DNA from: an uncultured Roseicyclus sp.
GTDB taxonomy: Bacteria > Pseudomonadota > Alphaproteobacteria > Rhodobacterales > Rhodobacteraceae
DNA: 64,000 nt
Direction: 5' to 3'
NCBI GenBank assembly: GCA_947491935.1
Contig: CANLLF010000001.1
Coordinates: forward strand, 1,116,001-1,180,000
Shown here: positions 61,061 to 64,000 of the stretch, piece after piece
Layout of the letters: every line of letters begins with the position of its first letter
Numbering within the stretch: the first letter of the stretch is position 1
Made by a program: the position numbers and the translations under genes
Notes under the pieces: generated by a model
Databases searched by the model: none
Seen by the model: the letters and a program-made list of their open reading frames with translations, nothing else
What the model was told of the DNA's origin: nothing

Positions 61061-64000
61061 GCCGCCATGGTGACGATGGAGAGGGTCGAACGAGGTCCGA
61101 GCGAAACAATGCCGGCGCGGCTTTCGGGACCGTCCGCGAGCAGCTGCGCTACTGGCCGTACACTGTTCACCAGATCGACGACACGCTTGATATCGACCTA
61201 ATCGAGGGCCGTGGCCGCCAGCTGATGTTCCAAGCAATGAACTCGCACATGCTGACTGCCTTCGCTGGCTCGGGACTTTCTGCGGCATATGGGCGCCTCG
61301 GCTGGAAGGCGTGGCAAGACGAGCAGTTCTCGGTGGTTGCATTGGGGGCGACGCAGTTCAACGCACTCGCAGAAGAGGCAGCGACATACATTGCGGAGCT
61401 GATCGAGATTGTCAGGCCTGCGCGGGACGGGGAGACCGAGACTGCTCCCTTAAGAAAGGCGGTCCGCGGCGCAGATTCATCAGAGGTCCCCGGCCACGAT
61501 AATCCGGCCCCTGCGGATCACGAAAAACGGAGACGCGACCGCTACAATGCATGGCGCTGGCTTCAGGCGCGGCGAAATCGCATCCTCGGGGCGCAGAAAC
61601 AGGTCGAGCACCTGCACCGTACCTTCCGGCGCTCGCGGAGCAAGGAAGGGGAATTTCCCGGCGGCGAAGAGCTGCCCATCAAGTTTCAGATCGCTCAACA
61701 GCTGCATGAGGAGTTGCGCCGCCATGTAGGCCTCTTTCTCCCGCCACGTCTTGGCGAGAAGGGCCCTCCCGACGCGATCGAACGTGAGGAGGTGATCCTT
61801 AGAGCGTGGCCGGGCTCGCGGGTCGATCGCGAGAGTGCCGCACCAACGAGCGCGCTCGGTTGGATCAAGCGGCGTTTGCGCGACGCGAACATTGTGGGTA
61901 GCGATAAATATAACAAAGCCCTTACCGACTATATCGACATTCAGGCTCGGCCGCAGGCGCGCGTCAGCGCTGAGGACTACGCCAAGATGCTGCTGGTGGA
62001 CGAGCGTGCGCACGCAATGATTACACTGCGCGGCGGACTTTATTCCGGCCGCAAGCCGGGTGAACTCAGACCAGAGGAGGTCGCTCGGCTCACCCGTTTG
62101 GAGGCTGCACTTGGGATTTATGATCCGAAGGCCCTTCAGCGTGAAATCCCCGGAATCCGCGAGGAGCCCGAACGATACCTCGTACTCCGCGCCTTCGAGT
62201 TTCGTGCGCTGGACCGGATAAGAGAGGCCGTCATACAGGAACCTGGGTTCGTCAACAGCCAATTTGCCCCTGTCGTGGCACGCATCGAGAACCTCCTATC
62301 GGAGTATCGCGACACTCGCGGCCAAGCCGGAAGTGTGGAGCGTACTTACATCACGCCGAGTTCACGCTTTCTCGTAGGTGCGCACCTAGCCCTTCTGGAA
62401 AACCCGTGGGCCCTCGTGCAGTCGGGCGCTCCTCTAGTGAGCGTCGCGACGGATGAGTTCGCGAAGGGTATGCCCAAGAATTCGCCTCTCTTCGAGGAGC
62501 CAACCACCACCGGATTTCGAGGGCGCCGATCGATCATCGCCCGCCGTTTCGATCCCCTATCGAAAATCGTGCGCGGCCTCGGCATCCGGCGCTTCATCAC
62601 GCTGAACTACGACTTCGAGATCGAGCGTTACTTCCAGGATGCGGGCTATCGCTCTTTCCCACGAAAGGCGGAGTCGATCCACGTCGAGGTTCCTGAGCCG
62701 CCCGATGACGACGCCAGCCGCACCGATGGATTAGGCGGCGTACTAACCGACCGGACTTTCCACCGTAGCACCGCCTCGGATTTAGTTGAGTTTGCTGTCG
62801 CGGAGGAGACCGACGACGCTGGGGTCTTCCACTTGCATGGTCGCGCGACCCAGAAAGACTCGCTCGTAATTACCGAGCGCGACTACATGGACCTTTATCT
62901 GCTGGAGGACGCGCAGCGAGACACCGTGAACGAAGGCATCGCGATGGCCTTCTCGAGTAGCCCGCTGATCTTCCTCGGACTAGGCATGGAGGAAGCCGAC
63001 CTTCTGCGCCCGCTACGCCAGTTCATGTCGAATCGCGACCGCACCATTGGCTATCGGGCAGTCGCATTATTGCCAGCCGACAAAACCATCGATGCGCGCA
63101 CCAAGTTTGCCGTCAGCACCTTCCTGCGCTACGGCGTCCATACGATCTTCTACGGTAGCGGCTCGGTCGAGGTGGAGGGCCAGAAGGAACGGCTGGGACT
63201 CGATTGGCTCTGTAGAATGATGCGACTGCGCACAGCCGTTAGCGCGGCATTCAAGGCGCTGAGAAAGGGTGATACGGTTCAGGCGAAGCCCGAAGCGGTA
63301 ATGGCGGGCCTCGTCCGCGAGGTGGGCGCGGTCTCGGACGACATCTCGGGATATGGCAACAACGACGTGTCGGCGCTCGGGGTCCTCTATGGAAGGGACA
63401 TCGTACTCCCGGATGAGACCGAGGAAGGCGAAGCCGCTCTCATAAAGAACCTCAAGAACCTCATCTATGCGCTGATCGGAAAAGAGCGGACCAGGGAGAA
63501 CGCGACAGAATACGACAGCGCTGGCCTGCGAACCTGCTACTTCACCCCGATCCGGCCCGAGCTGATGAGCAAAGCGAGCCGGCACCACGACCCTTCGCTC
63601 GCCGTGGACGGCGGAGACTACGTAGGGTTCGCTACCAACCTGCTCGACGAGACGGTGCGCCTGCTGCTGCGAGCGCATGCGAGCGGAGGGGTACCCCTCA
63701 GCGAGCGCGAGCATGACGCTGCCCAACTCGTCCTTGACGGCCTCGCTGGCGCCCTTCTGACCGGCAGTCTCAACGCGCAACTTGAGGGACTTGAGCGTGA
63801 ATGGCGCTCTTGGTGGGGCAATTGGCAGCAGAGCCCCCCGCATCGCATCGCGCGGTTTCAAAGGCTCTCGCCGCCGGACGACTCGGCCCACGACCACTTC
63901 GAGCCTGCACGCTTCGTGCGGCACCACGTCGACAGCATCATCACGCGCGTGGACGACCTAGACAGCAACGCGTTCCGGGGCCGCCGCGCCGAACTCATCG
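61057..64000 (+). CDS. Very large SIR2-like (NAD-consuming) protein, open to the right edge
   Basis: Starts at ATG 61057 (ATGA overlap with the ATPase) and stays open for 981 codons, so the C-terminus is missing. SIR2 motifs: FAGSGLSAAYG (residues 69-79) for NAD binding, ITLNYD (514-519), FHLHGR with the catalytic-type His (591-596) and LIFLGLGMEEADL (637-649). These match the SIR2-like domains of defence NADases such as ThsA and DSR proteins. The gap between the first and second motif is about 440 residues, against roughly 100-150 in ordinary members, so a large helical, charged insertion splits the fold. Residues 650-981 are of unknown fold. Two long frames on the opposite strand are shadows. 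Confidence 0.8.
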   Translation, partial: MSRHGDDGEGRTRSERNNAGAAFGTVREQLRYWPYTVHQIDDTLDIDLIEGRGRQLMFQAMNSHMLTAFAGSGLSAAYGRLGWKAWQDEQFSVVALGATQFNALAEEAATYIAELIEIVRPARDGETETAPLRKAVRGADSSEVPGHDNPAPADHEKRRRDRYNAWRWLQARRNRILGAQKQVEHLHRTFRRSRSKEGEFPGGEELPIKFQIAQQLHEELRRHVGLFLPPRLGEKGPPDAIEREEVILRAWPGSRVDRESAAPTSALGWIKRRLRDANIVGSDKYNKALTDYIDIQARPQARVSAEDYAKMLLVDERAHAMITLRGGLYSGRKPGELRPEEVARLTRLEAALGIYDPKALQREIPGIREEPERYLVLRAFEFRALDRIREAVIQEPGFVNSQFAPVVARIENLLSEYRDTRGQAGSVERTYITPSSRFLVGAHLALLENPWALVQSGAPLVSVATDEFAKGMPKNSPLFEEPTTTGFRGRRSIIARRFDPLSKIVRGLGIRRFITLNYDFEIERYFQDAGYRSFPRKAESIHVEVPEPPDDDASRTDGLGGVLTDRTFHRSTASDLVEFAVAEETDDAGVFHLHGRATQKDSLVITERDYMDLYLLEDAQRDTVNEGIAMAFSSSPLIFLGLGMEEADLLRPLRQFMSNRDRTIGYRAVALLPADKTIDARTKFAVSTFLRYGVHTIFYGSGSVEVEGQKERLGLDWLCRMMRLRTAVSAAFKALRKGDTVQAKPEAVMAGLVREVGAVSDDISGYGNNDVSALGVLYGRDIVLPDETEEGEAALIKNLKNLIYALIGKERTRENATEYDSAGLRTCYFTPIRPELMSKASRHHDPSLAVDGGDYVGFATNLLDETVRLLLRAHASGGVPLSEREHDAAQLVLDGLAGALLTGSLNAQLEGLEREWRSWWGNWQQSPPHRIARFQRLSPPDDSAHDHFEPARFVRHHVDSIITRVDDLDSNAFRGRRAELI

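Noticed and set aside
61480-62262. 260-codon minus-strand frame inside the SIR2-like gene
   Set aside because: The plus-strand frame carries SIR2 motifs on both sides and is coupled to the ATPase; the minus frame is a shadow.
63067-63927. 286-codon minus-strand frame near the right edge
   Set aside because: Shadow of the SIR2-like gene, which stays open on the plus strand to 64000.

Overview
The window looks like the chromosome of a marine-type alphaproteobacterium of the Rhodobacteraceae (Roseobacter group). This is inferred from high-GC codon use, tight ATGA/GTGA/TGATG gene overlaps, a TRAP transporter, a BoxR-type benzoyl-CoA regulator, a VPLPA-CTERM protein and the GGGGGAGGC...CCCCTCCGGGG hairpin cluster common between genes in this family. 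It splits into a catabolic core (1 to about 33,100) and a mosaic accessory region (about 33,130 to the right edge) that begins at a broken tRNA-Arg and an integrase. Core, left part (1-3,151): the tail of a probable VOC protein, a YafY/WYL regulator, a B12-binding protein of the AerR/PpaA type with a PpsR-like palindrome upstream, and a cytochrome P450. Core, middle (3,179-17,545, all on the minus strand): a 14-kb unidirectional array. It starts with SDR, enoyl-CoA hydratase, MarR regulator, feruloyl-CoA-synthase-like ligase and thiolase. Together these look like a CoA-dependent beta-oxidation module that shortens a (hydroxy)cinnamate-type side chain to an aryl-CoA. It continues with benzoate-CoA ligase, alpha/beta hydrolase, BoxC, BoxB, a flavodoxin, a thioesterase, BoxR and a crotonase/3-hydroxyacyl-CoA dehydrogenase fusion, which is the aerobic benzoyl-CoA epoxidase (box) route. 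A DctPQM TRAP transporter (17,751-21,045) shares a 19-bp operator-like sequence with the SDR promoter, so it probably imports the substrate. Core, right part (21,279-33,028): MarR regulator, PaaX, PaaZ, PaaI, PaaK, PaaABCDE and a 3-oxoadipyl-CoA thiolase, i.e. the phenylacetyl-CoA epoxidase pathway, followed by a DUF1993 protein. A 70-residue unknown ORF is coupled by stop/start overlaps between paaA and paaB. Both aromatic routes end at 3-oxoadipyl-CoA. No BoxA, BoxD, PaaF, PaaG or PaaH was found in the window, so PaaZ, PaaE, the flavodoxin and the crotonase/dehydrogenase fusion may be shared. Accessory region: a 3' fragment of tRNA-Arg(ACG) with encoded CCA (33,127-33,174) is followed at once by a P4-type tyrosine integrase and an AlpA-like regulator, so the right end of the element, with an intact tRNA, should lie beyond the window. 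Cargo includes a DUF2726 protein, an RTX lipase plus VPLPA-CTERM protein with a LuxR regulator, a second recombinase with a WGR protein, a small cytosine methyltransferase, a broken sigma factor, an SRAP protein with an unusual N-terminal extension, AraC/aldo-keto reductase/SRPBCC genes, a CHAT protease with a small membrane-like partner, KtrAB potassium uptake and an epoxide hydrolase with an HxlR regulator. At the right edge is a pair coupled by ATGA: a PfkB-like/AAA ATPase fusion and a very large SIR2-like protein whose SIR2 motifs are separated by about 440 residues. This pair is the best candidate in the window for a new (probably anti-phage) system; the CHAT pair is second. Noncoding gaps in the accessory region carry degenerate copies of a short GCGG-CCGCCA-CGGCCATTCGC repeat.
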